Counted from the stretch's first letter, positions 8,295 to 16,933 are shown. The stretch: DNA of 64,000 nucleotides from Abyssogena phaseoliformis symbiont OG214 (GCF_016592595.1 NZ_AP012977.1:1054001-1118000), one strand, 5' to 3'. Notes: a model not told the origin generated them from the letters alone. Translations and numbers: made by a program.

Positions 8295-10259
8295 CTACTC
8301 ACCAAGACCCATTTGAATATAACCAGTCGGGCAAACATCAGCACAAATATGGCAACCAATACACTTGTTGTAATCAGTATCAACATATCTGCCTAACGTC
8401 GCCTTATCTTTCTTAACTTTAAAGACTGCGTCTTGAGGACAATACATCACACAGTTATCACACTCAAAACATAAGCCACAAGACATACAACGGGCCGCTT
8501 CTTTTTGCACTTCCTCTTCAGTATAGCCAATTAAACGTTCATCAAAGTTACCCAATACGTTGTCAATATCCACCAATTTGTGATTGCGTTGATTGCGTTG
8601 TTCATGATCAAAATGACCTAAAAACAATTCCGTATGTGGAATAATGGAAGCAAAAGCACGATCTTCATAATTATGTACCGCAAAATCGGCAGTATCTGTT
8701 GAGGCCGCAACATCGGAACCTTGCTCATAAGACTCAGGAGAAAGATCCCACTCTTTCAACTTATCCATTAAATCAAAGTAACTAACGTCAACCTTAGGGC
8801 GAGTATGTTGATCAGAGCCTGCCAAATAATCACCAATACTTTCAGCAACAATTGACGCTTGACCAATGGCAGTCGTTAATAAGTGTGGACGAACTACATC
8901 ACCACAAACAAAGAAACCTGGTTTATTAGGCACTTGATAGTTCTTATCTGCGTCAATAAATCCATGTTCATTAAAGAAGGAAGTGTCCATGCCTTCAGAA
9001 TCAACACCTTGACCAATGGCAGAAACAATCAACTCACATTCAATATCAAACTCAGAGCCTTCAATTGGTGTGTTTCCATCTTCTTCTAAACGAATCATAC
9101 GTAGTGCAGTTGCACGACCATCTTTTCCTGTAATTACTTCAATAGGTTGTAATTGACCTTGAATTTCAACACCTTCGCGAGTTGCATCATCAATTTCTTC
9201 TTGCGCTGCTGGCATGTTTTCAACAGTAGAGCGTGTTGTTAATAATACATCTGCGCCTAAACGCTTAGAAGTATCAACCACATCATGCGCTGTATCACTA
9301 AAAATAATATGTTCAGGACGATCTTTTTCAGCAATATTACTAATGTTGCCCAAACGACGTGCAACTGATACAACATCAATTGAAGTATCACCACCGCCAA
9401 TACAAATTACCTTGCCTGTAATGTGCTTTAAACGGCCTTGGTTGTACGCCTCAAGAAAAGCAACACCAGAGACGCAATTTGTTGCTTCACCGCCTGGGAC
9501 AGGCAACGTACGACCGCTCATAGCACCCATTGCAAATAAAACTGCATCAAATTCTTTTTCTAATTCATCAATAGTAACGTCAACCCCAACCTTAGTGTTC
9601 ATTCTAGTTTCAACGCCTGTATTGATAATACGATCAATTTCATAAGACAATACATCGCGTGGCACACGATAATCAGGAATACCGTACATCATCATGCCAC
9701 CTAATTGATCATATTTTTCAAATACAGTGACGCTGTGCCCCTGACGACGTAATTTAAGTGCTGCTGCTAAACCACCACAACCACCACCAATAATGGCAAC
9801 TTTTTTGCCTGTATCTTTAGTATCAACTTTAAATGTGTAACCTTCAACTTTTGCATTGTCGCCAATAAATTGCTCAACCGCATTAATACCAACCGTGTCT
9901 TCAATTTCATTACGATTACAACCATCTTCACAAGGCGCTGGACAAACACGACCCATCACCGATGGAAATGGGTTTGAATCTGTAGAACGTTGAAATGCAT
10001 ACTCCTGCCAAGATAGGTCACCAGAAGGCTTTTCCATACCGCGAACAATGTCTAACCAGCCACGAATATTATGCCCTGAAGGGCACGAGCCTTGACAAGG
10101 TGGTGTTTGAGTAACATAAGTAGGACACTTATGAGAAGTGTCTTCTTTAAAAATCTTTTGGCTCCACGGCACTGTTTTTAGCTCATCACCATCATCGGTG
10201 TATAATCTGAATGTGTGATTGTCGCCCTTAGTTGGTACGCCGTATGGGTTCTTTTGCAT
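8295..10259 (-). CDS. dsrL: DsrL, iron-sulfur flavoprotein NAD(P) oxidoreductase
   Basis: DsrL is a GltD-like flavoprotein that interacts with DsrAB and exchanges electrons with NAD(P)H during oxidative sulfur metabolism; it is characteristic of rDsr organisms. The 654 residues show N-terminal cysteine clusters (CQGSCPSGH, CPAPCEDGC), an FAD Rossmann motif IGGGCGGLAAA near residue 156, a second nucleotide-binding motif IGGGDTSIDV, and a C-terminal di-cluster ferredoxin domain (CMSCGLCFECDNC and CIGCHICADVC). The length matches A. vinosum DsrL. Presence of DsrL argues that the reductase runs in the oxidative direction. Confidence 0.96.
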   Translation of the reverse strand: MQKNPYGVPTKGDNHTFRLYTDDGDELKTVPWSQKIFKEDTSHKCPTYVTQTPPCQGSCPSGHNIRGWLDIVRGMEKPSGDLSWQEYAFQRSTDSNPFPSVMGRVCPAPCEDGCNRNEIEDTVGINAVEQFIGDNAKVEGYTFKVDTKDTGKKVAIIGGGCGGLAAALKLRRQGHSVTVFEKYDQLGGMMMYGIPDYRVPRDVLSYEIDRIINTGVETRMNTKVGVDVTIDELEKEFDAVLFAMGAMSGRTLPVPGGEATNCVSGVAFLEAYNQGRLKHITGKVICIGGGDTSIDVVSVARRLGNISNIAEKDRPEHIIFSDTAHDVVDTSKRLGADVLLTTRSTVENMPAAQEEIDDATREGVEIQGQLQPIEVITGKDGRATALRMIRLEEDGNTPIEGSEFDIECELIVSAIGQGVDSEGMDTSFFNEHGFIDADKNYQVPNKPGFFVCGDVVRPHLLTTAIGQASIVAESIGDYLAGSDQHTRPKVDVSYFDLMDKLKEWDLSPESYEQGSDVAASTDTADFAVHNYEDRAFASIIPHTELFLGHFDHEQRNQRNHKLVDIDNVLGNFDERLIGYTEEEVQKEAARCMSCGLCFECDNCVMYCPQDAVFKVKKDKATLGRYVDTDYNKCIGCHICADVCPTGYIQMGLGE

Positions 10260-10280
10260 ATCAAATCTCCTTATATTCGT

Positions 10281-11882
10281 TTAAGTTTCTGCTGTTTCTG
10301 TCGATGTGACATCATCAGTATCAGTTTGTGGTTCGTCCTTCTGGACTGCTGTTTGTGGCTTGTCCATAATAATTGCTTCACTCACTAACTGGTGAACACT
10401 CACAATCATGTATGGGTCAAAATCAAATTTAGGTAATACTTTAGAAAATTGCGACTTACAAATGGCACAAATAGCAGCCAGTGTATTAACGCCGTTATCT
10501 CTCTCAACCGCTTTCAGTGCTTGCATTCTTGGCATTGCACCTTTCACACGAATTTCCATTAAATCGTCTGTTAATAAGCCACCACCACCACCGCAACAAA
10601 AAGTAGCCTCCTTAATTGTGCTACGTTCCATATCAACATAATTATTACACACAGCTTTAATAACATCACGTGGCAAAATAAATTGACCGCTTGGAATGCC
10701 GCCCATATTAGTTGCACGGGCAACATTGCACGAATCATGAAAAGTAACTATGCGATCATCATTGGCAGACTTGTCAAAAGATAATTTACCTCTTTGAATT
10801 AAGTCATGGGTGTATTCAATAATATGTTGTGGTTGCGGATAACGATGATCTAATTGATCTTGTAATTTTTGAGCAAATTCATCAGTAGCCCCTGCGCCTG
10901 CGCCCGATAAAGTATTCCAAAAACTATAAGCAACACGCCAGGCATGTCCACACTCACCCACCATAACCCGTGACACTTCTAAATCAAGTGCAGCCTTGCG
11001 AATACGCAAAGCAGCCTTGCGCATCACATCATAAGAGCCAATAAACATACCAAAGTTTGCACCTTCAGAGGCATATGAACTTAGCGTCCAACTAACACCG
11101 TCTTGGTGAAATACCTTACCATAACCAATTAAACCATCAATATGAGGTTCAGCAAAAAAGTCTGCCGATGGGGTAATTAATAAAATTTCTGCCCCTTTTT
11201 GGTCTAAGGGGTATTTGACAGCAACCCCGCCTGTTTCTTCTTCAATTTCTTCTTCAAGGTCAAGCAATGTATCACGCAAAGCGGGCTCAGGCAAACCTAA
11301 GTTATTACCAATTGTTAAAGCCTTGCCTAAAATTTGATTACAATATTTTTGACCTATGCCAACCGCATCCAGCACTTCACGAGCTGCCATTGAAATTTCA
11401 GCTGTATCAATGCCGTATGGGCAGAATACTGAACAGCGACGACATTGTGAACACTGATGAAAATAGTTATACCAATCATCCAGCATATCATCATCTAACT
11501 CTTTAGCGCCTACCAATTTAGGAAAGTATTTACCTGCAAAGGTAAAATGGCGACGATACACACTTCTAAATAAATCTTGACGTGCAACTGGCATATTTTT
11601 TGGATCTGAAGAGCCTAAAAAATAATGACACTTATCAGTACAAGCACCGCATTTAACACACGAGTCTAAAAACACTTGTACGGAGCGATATTTAGACTTA
11701 AGTTCACCCATTTTATCAATAGCAACTTGCTGCCAATTATCTACTTTCTCACCAGGAAAGCCTAATGGGTTTTGAAATTCTTGTACGGATTTGAACGGAC
11801 CCTCGCCATCCATAATACCTTCTTTTAACTCAGGAATTTCAAGATAAGTGGGTAATACTGGAATGTCAAATTCTTTTGCCAT
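10281..11882 (-). CDS. dsrK: DsrK, HdrD-like Fe-S catalytic subunit
   Basis: DsrK is the cytoplasmic heterodisulfide-reductase-like subunit of DsrMKJOP, proposed to act on the DsrC disulfide or trisulfide. It has two 4Fe-4S motifs (CVKCGACTDKC and CSQCRRCSVFC) and C-terminal cysteine-rich elements including HDSC and CCGGGGGLL, the latter of the CCG type that binds the noncubane cluster. I use the ATG at 11880-11882 (MAKEFDIP), 7 bases after an AAGGAT; a start 3 codons upstream is possible but overlaps dsrM. The last 35 residues are a low-complexity acidic tail. Confidence 0.95.
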   Translation of the reverse strand: MAKEFDIPVLPTYLEIPELKEGIMDGEGPFKSVQEFQNPLGFPGEKVDNWQQVAIDKMGELKSKYRSVQVFLDSCVKCGACTDKCHYFLGSSDPKNMPVARQDLFRSVYRRHFTFAGKYFPKLVGAKELDDDMLDDWYNYFHQCSQCRRCSVFCPYGIDTAEISMAAREVLDAVGIGQKYCNQILGKALTIGNNLGLPEPALRDTLLDLEEEIEEETGGVAVKYPLDQKGAEILLITPSADFFAEPHIDGLIGYGKVFHQDGVSWTLSSYASEGANFGMFIGSYDVMRKAALRIRKAALDLEVSRVMVGECGHAWRVAYSFWNTLSGAGAGATDEFAQKLQDQLDHRYPQPQHIIEYTHDLIQRGKLSFDKSANDDRIVTFHDSCNVARATNMGGIPSGQFILPRDVIKAVCNNYVDMERSTIKEATFCCGGGGGLLTDDLMEIRVKGAMPRMQALKAVERDNGVNTLAAICAICKSQFSKVLPKFDFDPYMIVSVHQLVSEAIIMDKPQTAVQKDEPQTDTDDVTSTETAET

Positions 11883-11883
11883 A

Positions 11884-12657
11884 TTATTCATCCTTACCTA
11901 AAGTTTGTTCTAGTCGTGTTGCATGTTCTTGTTCTTGCTTGAGTGCCCAAGGTGAAATATGGCGCTTTGAGCGAGCATCGTCCACCTGGTTTAGTGTTGG
12001 ACTAAAGAAAATACCTGGCACGTGTAATAATTTAGAAATTGGGAAAACTGCCATCAACACAAATACCAAGAAAATGTGTACTAAAAAATGCACTTCTGTT
12101 GGTAGGTTTGCCCAATTAAAACTGACTAAACCTGAGGCAAATTCCTTGACCATAATAATGTCTGTATGATTGCTGGTAAATGTCATTACAGCGCCACTCA
12201 CGCCAATAATGAGTAACATGATTAACATTAAATGATCACTCGGTGCTGAAATATAACGAATACGCTCAACAAAAATACGGCGTAACATAAGCCCAACAAG
12301 ACCAATCACCATGGCAAAAGCAGCATACTTAAATGGCTGGGTTAATAAAAAGATATCGGGCAAGTCACCTGGCCAAAAATAACGTATATGGCGAATTAAA
12401 ACCAATAATAGGCCGAAATGAAACAACCAGCCAAATAACCAAATCCATTTGTTTGCTTTAAACAGGCTTTCAAATAAGACCACTTCACGCATCATGCGCA
12501 TAACCACACCTGTTTGTGTTAATGGGGTTGGTGCAGTAGGAATTTTAAGGGGAGCTGGCGTTATCCAAAATTGATGGATTTTTCTCGCCATTCCAACAAG
12601 GAATACAATTAATGAAATATAAAATAAAGCGGTAAAAAAAATGCTTATTACAGACAT
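11884..12657 (-). CDS. dsrM: DsrM, diheme b-type cytochrome membrane subunit
   Basis: DsrM is the NarI-like membrane cytochrome b of the DsrMKJOP complex that passes electrons between quinone and DsrK. The 257-residue protein, from the ATG at 12655-12657, has about five to six hydrophobic helices with histidines in membrane segments (for example LFHFGLLLVLIRHIRY and HFLVHIFLVFV) suitable as heme ligands. Translation could start 13 codons further up, but that would extend into the terminator-like hairpin. Its stop codon is one base from the dsrK start. Confidence 0.94.
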   Translation of the reverse strand: MSVISIFFTALFYISLIVFLVGMARKIHQFWITPAPLKIPTAPTPLTQTGVVMRMMREVVLFESLFKANKWIWLFGWLFHFGLLLVLIRHIRYFWPGDLPDIFLLTQPFKYAAFAMVIGLVGLMLRRIFVERIRYISAPSDHLMLIMLLIIGVSGAVMTFTSNHTDIIMVKEFASGLVSFNWANLPTEVHFLVHIFLVFVLMAVFPISKLLHVPGIFFSPTLNQVDDARSKRHISPWALKQEQEHATRLEQTLGKDE

Positions 12658-12687
12658 ATTGCTCTCAAATTCAATGGTTGAAATATT

Positions 12688-12717
12688 AAAAAACACCCAC
12701 CGAAGCAGGTGTTTTTA
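12688..12717 (-). terminator. Hairpin with U-tract between dsrC and dsrM (attenuator candidate)
   Basis: Read on the minus strand, AAAAACACC (12708-12716) pairs with GGTGTTTTT (12689-12697) around a 10-base loop and is followed by more T residues. It has the form of a rho-independent terminator and sits 15 bases after the dsrC stop, before dsrM. Because dsrM onwards has no separate strong promoter that I can see, it probably acts as a partial terminator or an mRNA 3'-end stabiliser. Confidence 0.7.
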
Positions 12718-12731
12718 TTGCTTGTATTGAC

Positions 12732-13055
12732 TTAAATACAGCCAGTTGGTTTTGGCAATCCAGCGAAACGACAACCTTGCTTACCAGGACCATATGGGAA
12801 CAAAGAGTACAAATACTTAGAGTTACCTTTGTCTTTACCCATTCTTTTAGCGATTGCTTTGGTTAATACGCGCACTGCAGGTGCAATTTGGTACTCTTCA
12901 AAATAATCACGTAAGAAATTAATCACATCCCAATGCTCGTCACTTAAATCAACATCGTCATCTTTTGCCATTTGCTCAGCAATTTCTTTGGTCCAATCAC
13001 CCAAATCTACCAAAAAACCTTCTTCATCTACTTCTGCGCCTAAAATATCAGCCAT
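12732..13055 (-). CDS. dsrC: DsrC, sulfur-carrier protein
   Basis: DsrC is the small sulfur carrier that receives sulfane sulfur from DsrEFH and presents it to DsrAB, cycling with DsrMK. The 107-residue protein has the diagnostic flexible C-terminal arm CRFAGLPKPTGCI, with both redox cysteines, Cys95 and the penultimate Cys106, eleven residues apart. That marks a genuine DsrC rather than a TusE-type paralogue. It lies between dsrH and dsrM; a terminator-like hairpin follows it. Confidence 0.97.
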   Translation of the reverse strand: MADILGAEVDEEGFLVDLGDWTKEIAEQMAKDDDVDLSDEHWDVINFLRDYFEEYQIAPAVRVLTKAIAKRMGKDKGNSKYLYSLFPYGPGKQGCRFAGLPKPTGCI

Positions 13056-13081
13056 TTTTTACTCCTATATAAAAATTTAAG

Positions 13082-13378
13082 TTAAACCCAAGAAACCGCG
13101 GTTCCATGTTCAACAACCAAATCAACAAAACCTGCATAATCAACTAATTTGATATTATCAGCAAGTTTTGAAGAAATTCCTCTTGCTTCAACATCACCCT
13201 GAAGCGCATAAACTCTGCCTTGAGCGGCAAGATCAGCAATCATTGGTGCGTTGGTATTTTTCGCAGCAGAAATAACACCATCTTCAATTAATAAAACAAC
13301 ACTTGTGTCATCAATTGTATTAAGACAAGATTTAAGTGAATTTCGCTCGAAAGATGATTTATTAATAGTATGTAGCAT
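13082..13378 (-). CDS. dsrH: DsrH, TusB-like sulfurtransferase subunit
   Basis: DsrH is the smallest subunit of the cytoplasmic DsrE2F2H2 sulfurtransferase. The 98-residue sequence has the DsrH/TusB pattern (MLHTINKSS start, VVLLIEDGV near residues 27-35, AQGRVYALQGDVEARG). A single cysteine, Cys18, is in the region of the conserved DsrH cysteine of A. vinosum (Cys20). The gene follows dsrF with a 12-base gap and precedes dsrC in the canonical order. Confidence 0.95.
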   Translation of the reverse strand: MLHTINKSSFERNSLKSCLNTIDDTSVVLLIEDGVISAAKNTNAPMIADLAAQGRVYALQGDVEARGISSKLADNIKLVDYAGFVDLVVEHGTAVSWV

Positions 13379-13390
13379 ATTTAATCTCCC

Positions 13391-13795
13391 TTAGAAACTT
13401 AGACATACGTCTTGTTCAGACATAATTTTTGAAAGCTCGACATTAGAAACTACTTTAACGCTCGGCTTTTCTGCCCAATCATCGTCTTCATCTTCATACA
13501 CTAAAGGCATTAAATCATCTGCACTCAACCCTCTTTCTTCTAAAGATTCTGCTGATACATAAAGCTTATTAATGTCATAATCACCCAATGCATGGAACGT
13601 TTTAGAAAAATTCTTCATACCAATACCATCAGCATTTTGCCCTTCAACAATCTGATATACACCATCATCAATAAAAGCCAAAGAAACATCTTGTTCAAAT
13701 GCTGCAGCAATTAACACCACTTCTAGCGACTCAACTGCATACACCGTACCAAATGAAGAACGGCGATTTAAATACATAAATTTCTTAGTTGCCAT
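13391..13795 (-). CDS. dsrF: DsrF, TusC-like sulfurtransferase subunit
   Basis: DsrF is a structural subunit of the DsrEFH hexamer that passes sulfur to DsrC. From the ATG at 13793-13795 the protein is 134 residues, beginning MATKKFMYLNRRSSFGT; GGAG six bases upstream supports this start over one 4 codons earlier, which would overlap dsrE. The pattern VLIAAAFEQDVSLAFIDDGVYQ is typical of DsrF/TusC. The only cysteine is near the C-terminus (about residue 131), consistent with DsrE rather than DsrF carrying the active site. Confidence 0.95.
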   Translation of the reverse strand: MATKKFMYLNRRSSFGTVYAVESLEVVLIAAAFEQDVSLAFIDDGVYQIVEGQNADGIGMKNFSKTFHALGDYDINKLYVSAESLEERGLSADDLMPLVYEDEDDDWAEKPSVKVVSNVELSKIMSEQDVCLSF

Positions 13796-13796
13796 C

Positions 13797-14198
13797 TTAA
13801 TCTCCAAATACCACTAAACGATCGGACTGAATGCCCGCTTCAATCAACTGACCCAAGCCAGAAATACGAAATGCTGGGTGAAGGTTATTACCATCAATAC
13901 CGTTCTTATTTGCCTCAGATTCATCTAGCATACCGCGACGAAGCGCTGCTGCTATACACACAACAAGTTCAGGCTCACCATCGGCATTCTTAATACCTAA
14001 CTCTGCCCACTGGTTAATAACATTGCGATCATCTTGTGGTGGTAATGTAAAACGTGATGCATTATTCACACCATCATGATAGAAAAAGACACGAAAAATT
14101 TCATGGCCTTTTTCAATTGCCGCTTTGGCAAATTGGTACGCCGTATCAGATGCTTGATGCTGGTACGGCCCTTCATTAACTTGAATAGAAATCTTCAT
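13797..14198 (-). CDS. dsrE: DsrE, TusD-like sulfurtransferase subunit
   Basis: DsrE carries the active-site cysteine of the DsrEFH complex, which binds persulfide sulfur and delivers it to DsrC. In the 133-residue protein the segment ELVVCIAAALRRGM places this residue at Cys81, near the A. vinosum Cys78. The N-terminal ISIQVNEGPYQHQ and FFYHDGV segments are family-typical. It sits directly after dsrB and before dsrF in the order of sulfur oxidisers; presence of dsrEFH is a marker for the oxidative type of dsr cluster. Confidence 0.96.
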   Translation of the reverse strand: MKISIQVNEGPYQHQASDTAYQFAKAAIEKGHEIFRVFFYHDGVNNASRFTLPPQDDRNVINQWAELGIKNADGEPELVVCIAAALRRGMLDESEANKNGIDGNNLHPAFRISGLGQLIEAGIQSDRLVVFGD

Positions 14199-14210
14199 AA
14201 TAATCGATTT

Positions 14211-15284
14211 TTAGAAACGAATATGTGCAGAAGAATTCAACTCATGACGCGCACCTTTCCAATCATTGATGTGGAATTTAGTGAACGGTAAGCCTGTCTT
14301 TTCAAAGAATGATGGCCAACCAATACGATCAACCCATTCGCCCATTCTTTCCCAATCACGGGCATCGTCTTTATAAACAGATAAGATATTTTTAACCACA
14401 GCACCAACTTCTGGCCATCTTGGTGGATTGTTGGGTAGATTAGAAGCAACTAATTTATGGAATGAAGGCTTAGATCTCGCATTTGAGTTCTTGCCGCCAA
14501 TCCACAACGCAATCTTAGAATGCTCAGGATCATTAATTTGCATCGGCGGACATGGCGGAAAACACGCACCACAGCAAATACATTTCTTCTCATCAACTTC
14601 CAATGTTGGCTTGCCATTAACCATTGCAGGACGAATCGCAGCAACTGGACAACGTGCAACAACAGTTGGACGCTCGCACACATTAGCCACTAAATCATGG
14701 TTAATTTTAGGTGGTTTAGTGTGTTGAATATTAAGTGCGATATCGCCTTGACCACCACAATTAATCTGACAACAAGAAGTGGTCATATGTACACGGTTAG
14801 GCATTTCTTCACGCGTAAATTCCTCATGCAGTTCATCCATGAGTGACTTTACAATACCCGAGGCATCTGTACCTGGAATATCACAATGCAACCAACCTTG
14901 GGTGTGTGAAATCATGGTTACCGACGGGCCTGTACCACCTACAGGAAAACCTGCTTCAGTTAACGCTGCAATTAGCGGTTCAACTTTTGCGCCATCAGCC
15001 ACCATGTACTCAACATTAGAGCGCATGGTAAAACGAACAAAGCCATCCGCAAATTCATCAGCAATATCAGCTAATTTTCTAATGGTATAAACATCCATTT
15101 GACGCGCGGTACCACAGCGAACTGTCCAAACTTCTTCATTATTTTTTGAAGTGTGGTGCAATACACCTGGACGAGGACGGTCATGATAAGCCCATTGTCC
15201 GTAATTACGACGCATCGTCGGGTGCATGTATTGAATAGGATCAGGGCAACCTGATTCGATAGGCATTCTTGGTGCTTCAGCCAT
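14211..15284 (-). CDS. dsrB: DsrB, reverse dissimilatory sulfite reductase beta subunit
   Basis: DsrB forms the alpha2beta2 siroheme sulfite reductase with DsrA, here expected to release sulfite from DsrC-bound sulfur. The 357-residue protein carries the siroheme/4Fe-4S region TTSCCQINCGGQG and an inserted ferredoxin domain with CICCGACFPPCP. The C-terminus ends in helices typical of the family. The gene begins about 70 bases downstream of dsrA and is followed by dsrE. Confidence 0.97.
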   Translation of the reverse strand: MAEAPRMPIESGCPDPIQYMHPTMRRNYGQWAYHDRPRPGVLHHTSKNNEEVWTVRCGTARQMDVYTIRKLADIADEFADGFVRFTMRSNVEYMVADGAKVEPLIAALTEAGFPVGGTGPSVTMISHTQGWLHCDIPGTDASGIVKSLMDELHEEFTREEMPNRVHMTTSCCQINCGGQGDIALNIQHTKPPKINHDLVANVCERPTVVARCPVAAIRPAMVNGKPTLEVDEKKCICCGACFPPCPPMQINDPEHSKIALWIGGKNSNARSKPSFHKLVASNLPNNPPRWPEVGAVVKNILSVYKDDARDWERMGEWVDRIGWPSFFEKTGLPFTKFHINDWKGARHELNSSAHIRF

Positions 15285-15356
15285 TTTATTTCTCCTAGTA
15301 TATAAAGTTAGATGAGATTTACGCTCACCTTAAAAATTGTTATTTAAACGAGGTGC

Positions 15357-16658
15357 TTATGCGCTTGCCTCGGCTTTATTTTCAAACCACTTAACAGCCT
15401 CTTCGTCCCATGTGTCCATACGAACATAAGATGAAGTACGTGTAGAATTAACCATATTAGGGTCTACATTAAGGCCAATTCCTTCAAGGAAGTTAACCAC
15501 ACCAATGCGCTCAATCATTTCGCCCGTTCTTTCATGTTCTAGTGCATTTTCAGCAAAGAAATCAATCACTTCACCTGCTAAATCTTCAATCGCTTCAAAA
15601 TCATCTGCTGTGTCCATTTTCATAAATGGTACAATCACTGAACCGAATAAATCACCAATCTTAAGTGTGCGCTTACCGCCCATGATAATCATCACACCTT
15701 TATCATCACCTGTTGCTAAGATAGGTTCTACATCGCCTTTAGCAATATATTTATGAGTTAAAGGACTGGTAACATTTAAACAGTGCATACATTTAACGCA
15801 ATTCTTGTTATCAATTGTAATTGAATCATCTTCATTAAGTGTCATCGCACTGGTAGGGCAACGAGAAGTAATGTTATCAATAACATAACTACGACCTTTG
15901 TCTGCAACCATTGCTTTCCATAGGTCTTGGTTAACTTTAATGTCGTCTCTCCAGGTGCCAATAACCGCAAAGTCAGCACGCTGAACTGTATTCATACAAT
16001 CGTTTGCACAGCCTGATACTTTGAATTTCATTTTGTATGGTAATGCTGGACGATGCATATCATCTAAGAATGCATTAACCAAAGTACGCAAAACTGCTTG
16101 CTCATTAACATTTGACATCTCACAACGTGAAGCACCAACACAAGACATACCTGTACGCACTGCAGGGCCAGCGCCGCCTAAATCAAAACCATAGTCATTA
16201 AATGTATTAAAAATAGTCTGTGTTGTTTCTTCAGTCGCACCTTGTAACATGATATCGCCTGATTGACCATGAAGTGCAATCAAACCAGAACCGCCGTTAT
16301 CTACAAACATATCACACATATCTCTTAATAAAGTTGATGTGTAGTGCATGCCTGCTGGTGGTTGAATGCGTAAAGTATGAAACTCGCCTGCTGCAGGGAA
16401 CTTATAAGTACCGTCTTCGTTTTTTAATTCGTTAAAACGTGGAATAATACCACCACCATAACCAATAACGCCAACTGTACCGCCTTTCCAGTAACCTTTT
16501 TTGGTTACATATGAAGTTTCTAGTGTGCCTAATACGTCACGTGCCATTTCAGCGCCAGCATGACTGTCACTTGCTAATCTTTTAAGACCTGTAACGAACG
16601 AAGGCCATGGACCATTTTCCAACTCATCAAGGTTGGGCGTGTTATATAACTCTGCCAT
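15357..16658 (-). CDS. dsrA: DsrA, reverse dissimilatory sulfite reductase alpha subunit
   Basis: DsrA is the alpha subunit of siroheme sulfite reductase. The 433 residues include the Cx5C motif CVGASRC and the Cx3C motif CANDC, which together bind the siroheme-coupled 4Fe-4S cluster, and a ferredoxin insert with CVKCMHC. Size and motif order match DsrA of sulfur oxidisers. It is the first gene of a 13-kb operon; the ATG at 16656-16658 follows a good GGAGA ribosome binding site. Confidence 0.97.
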   Translation of the reverse strand: MAELYNTPNLDELENGPWPSFVTGLKRLASDSHAGAEMARDVLGTLETSYVTKKGYWKGGTVGVIGYGGGIIPRFNELKNEDGTYKFPAAGEFHTLRIQPPAGMHYTSTLLRDMCDMFVDNGGSGLIALHGQSGDIMLQGATEETTQTIFNTFNDYGFDLGGAGPAVRTGMSCVGASRCEMSNVNEQAVLRTLVNAFLDDMHRPALPYKMKFKVSGCANDCMNTVQRADFAVIGTWRDDIKVNQDLWKAMVADKGRSYVIDNITSRCPTSAMTLNEDDSITIDNKNCVKCMHCLNVTSPLTHKYIAKGDVEPILATGDDKGVMIIMGGKRTLKIGDLFGSVIVPFMKMDTADDFEAIEDLAGEVIDFFAENALEHERTGEMIERIGVVNFLEGIGLNVDPNMVNSTRTSSYVRMDTWDEEAVKWFENKAEASA

Positions 16659-16726
16659 TTTATCTCTCCAGTATATTTAAGTAAATCCCCTTAGCTTTTT
16701 CCAAAAAGGAGATGTGAACGAAATAA

Positions 16727-16772
16727 ATTATACTTAAATGAAAGAAAATACCAGCGTTTATTAGTGGTATTA
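16727..16772 (-). promoter_or_regulatory. Putative dsr operon promoter with an inverted repeat at -35
   Basis: Upstream of dsrA on the minus strand there is a perfect -10 hexamer TATAAT (16727-16732). There is no TTGACA-like -35. Instead a perfect inverted repeat, AATACCA (16748-16754) and TGGTATT (16766-16772) with an 11-base spacer, has its proximal arm at the -35 position. This geometry would suit an activator-dependent or repressible promoter. Alternatively the repeat is part of a weak terminator for gltD transcripts. The predicted leader to dsrA is about 60 bases. Confidence 0.5.
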
Positions 16773-16777
16773 ACTAC

Positions 16778-16795
16778 TATCCCTTAGGGGGTAGA
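16778..16795. repeat. Imperfect palindrome upstream of the dsr promoter
   Basis: CTATCCC and GGGGTAG flank TTAG with one mismatch, just beyond the dsr promoter repeat and 7 bases past the end of the small membrane-peptide gene. It could be a second operator half or part of the 3' end of the gltD transcript; there is no following U-tract. Confidence 0.35.
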
Positions 16796-16801
16796 TTAGT
16801 T

Positions 16802-16933
16802 TTATTTTTTGAGAATTAAAATAATAATAATAAAGCCAAGGCCTGTTAATGCAGGGGCAATAATAACGTTAATAATGCCAATCGCAATCATGCTAATCGC
16901 AACTATTAAAAGTAATATAAGCAAGTATTTCAT
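16802..16933 (-). CDS. 43-residue hydrophobic peptide overlapping gltD
   Basis: An ATG at 16931-16933 overlaps the gltD stop as ATGA, and the frame stays open for 43 codons to TAA at 16802-16804. The peptide is almost entirely hydrophobic, in two stretches separated by APALTG (starts MKYLLILLLIVAISM, ends in two lysines), so it would be a small membrane protein with one or two helices. I recognise no family. The 4-base overlap with gltD and its clean ending support a real, translationally coupled gene, but 43 codons in AT-rich DNA could also be chance. Confidence 0.5.
   Translation of the reverse strand: MKYLLILLLIVAISMIAIGIINVIIAPALTGLGFIIIILILKK

Noticed and set aside
9214-9645. Open frame of 143 codons on the plus strand inside dsrL
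   Set aside because: It is antisense to a well-supported gene and its translation resembles no protein; it is a shadow of the dsrL codon pattern.
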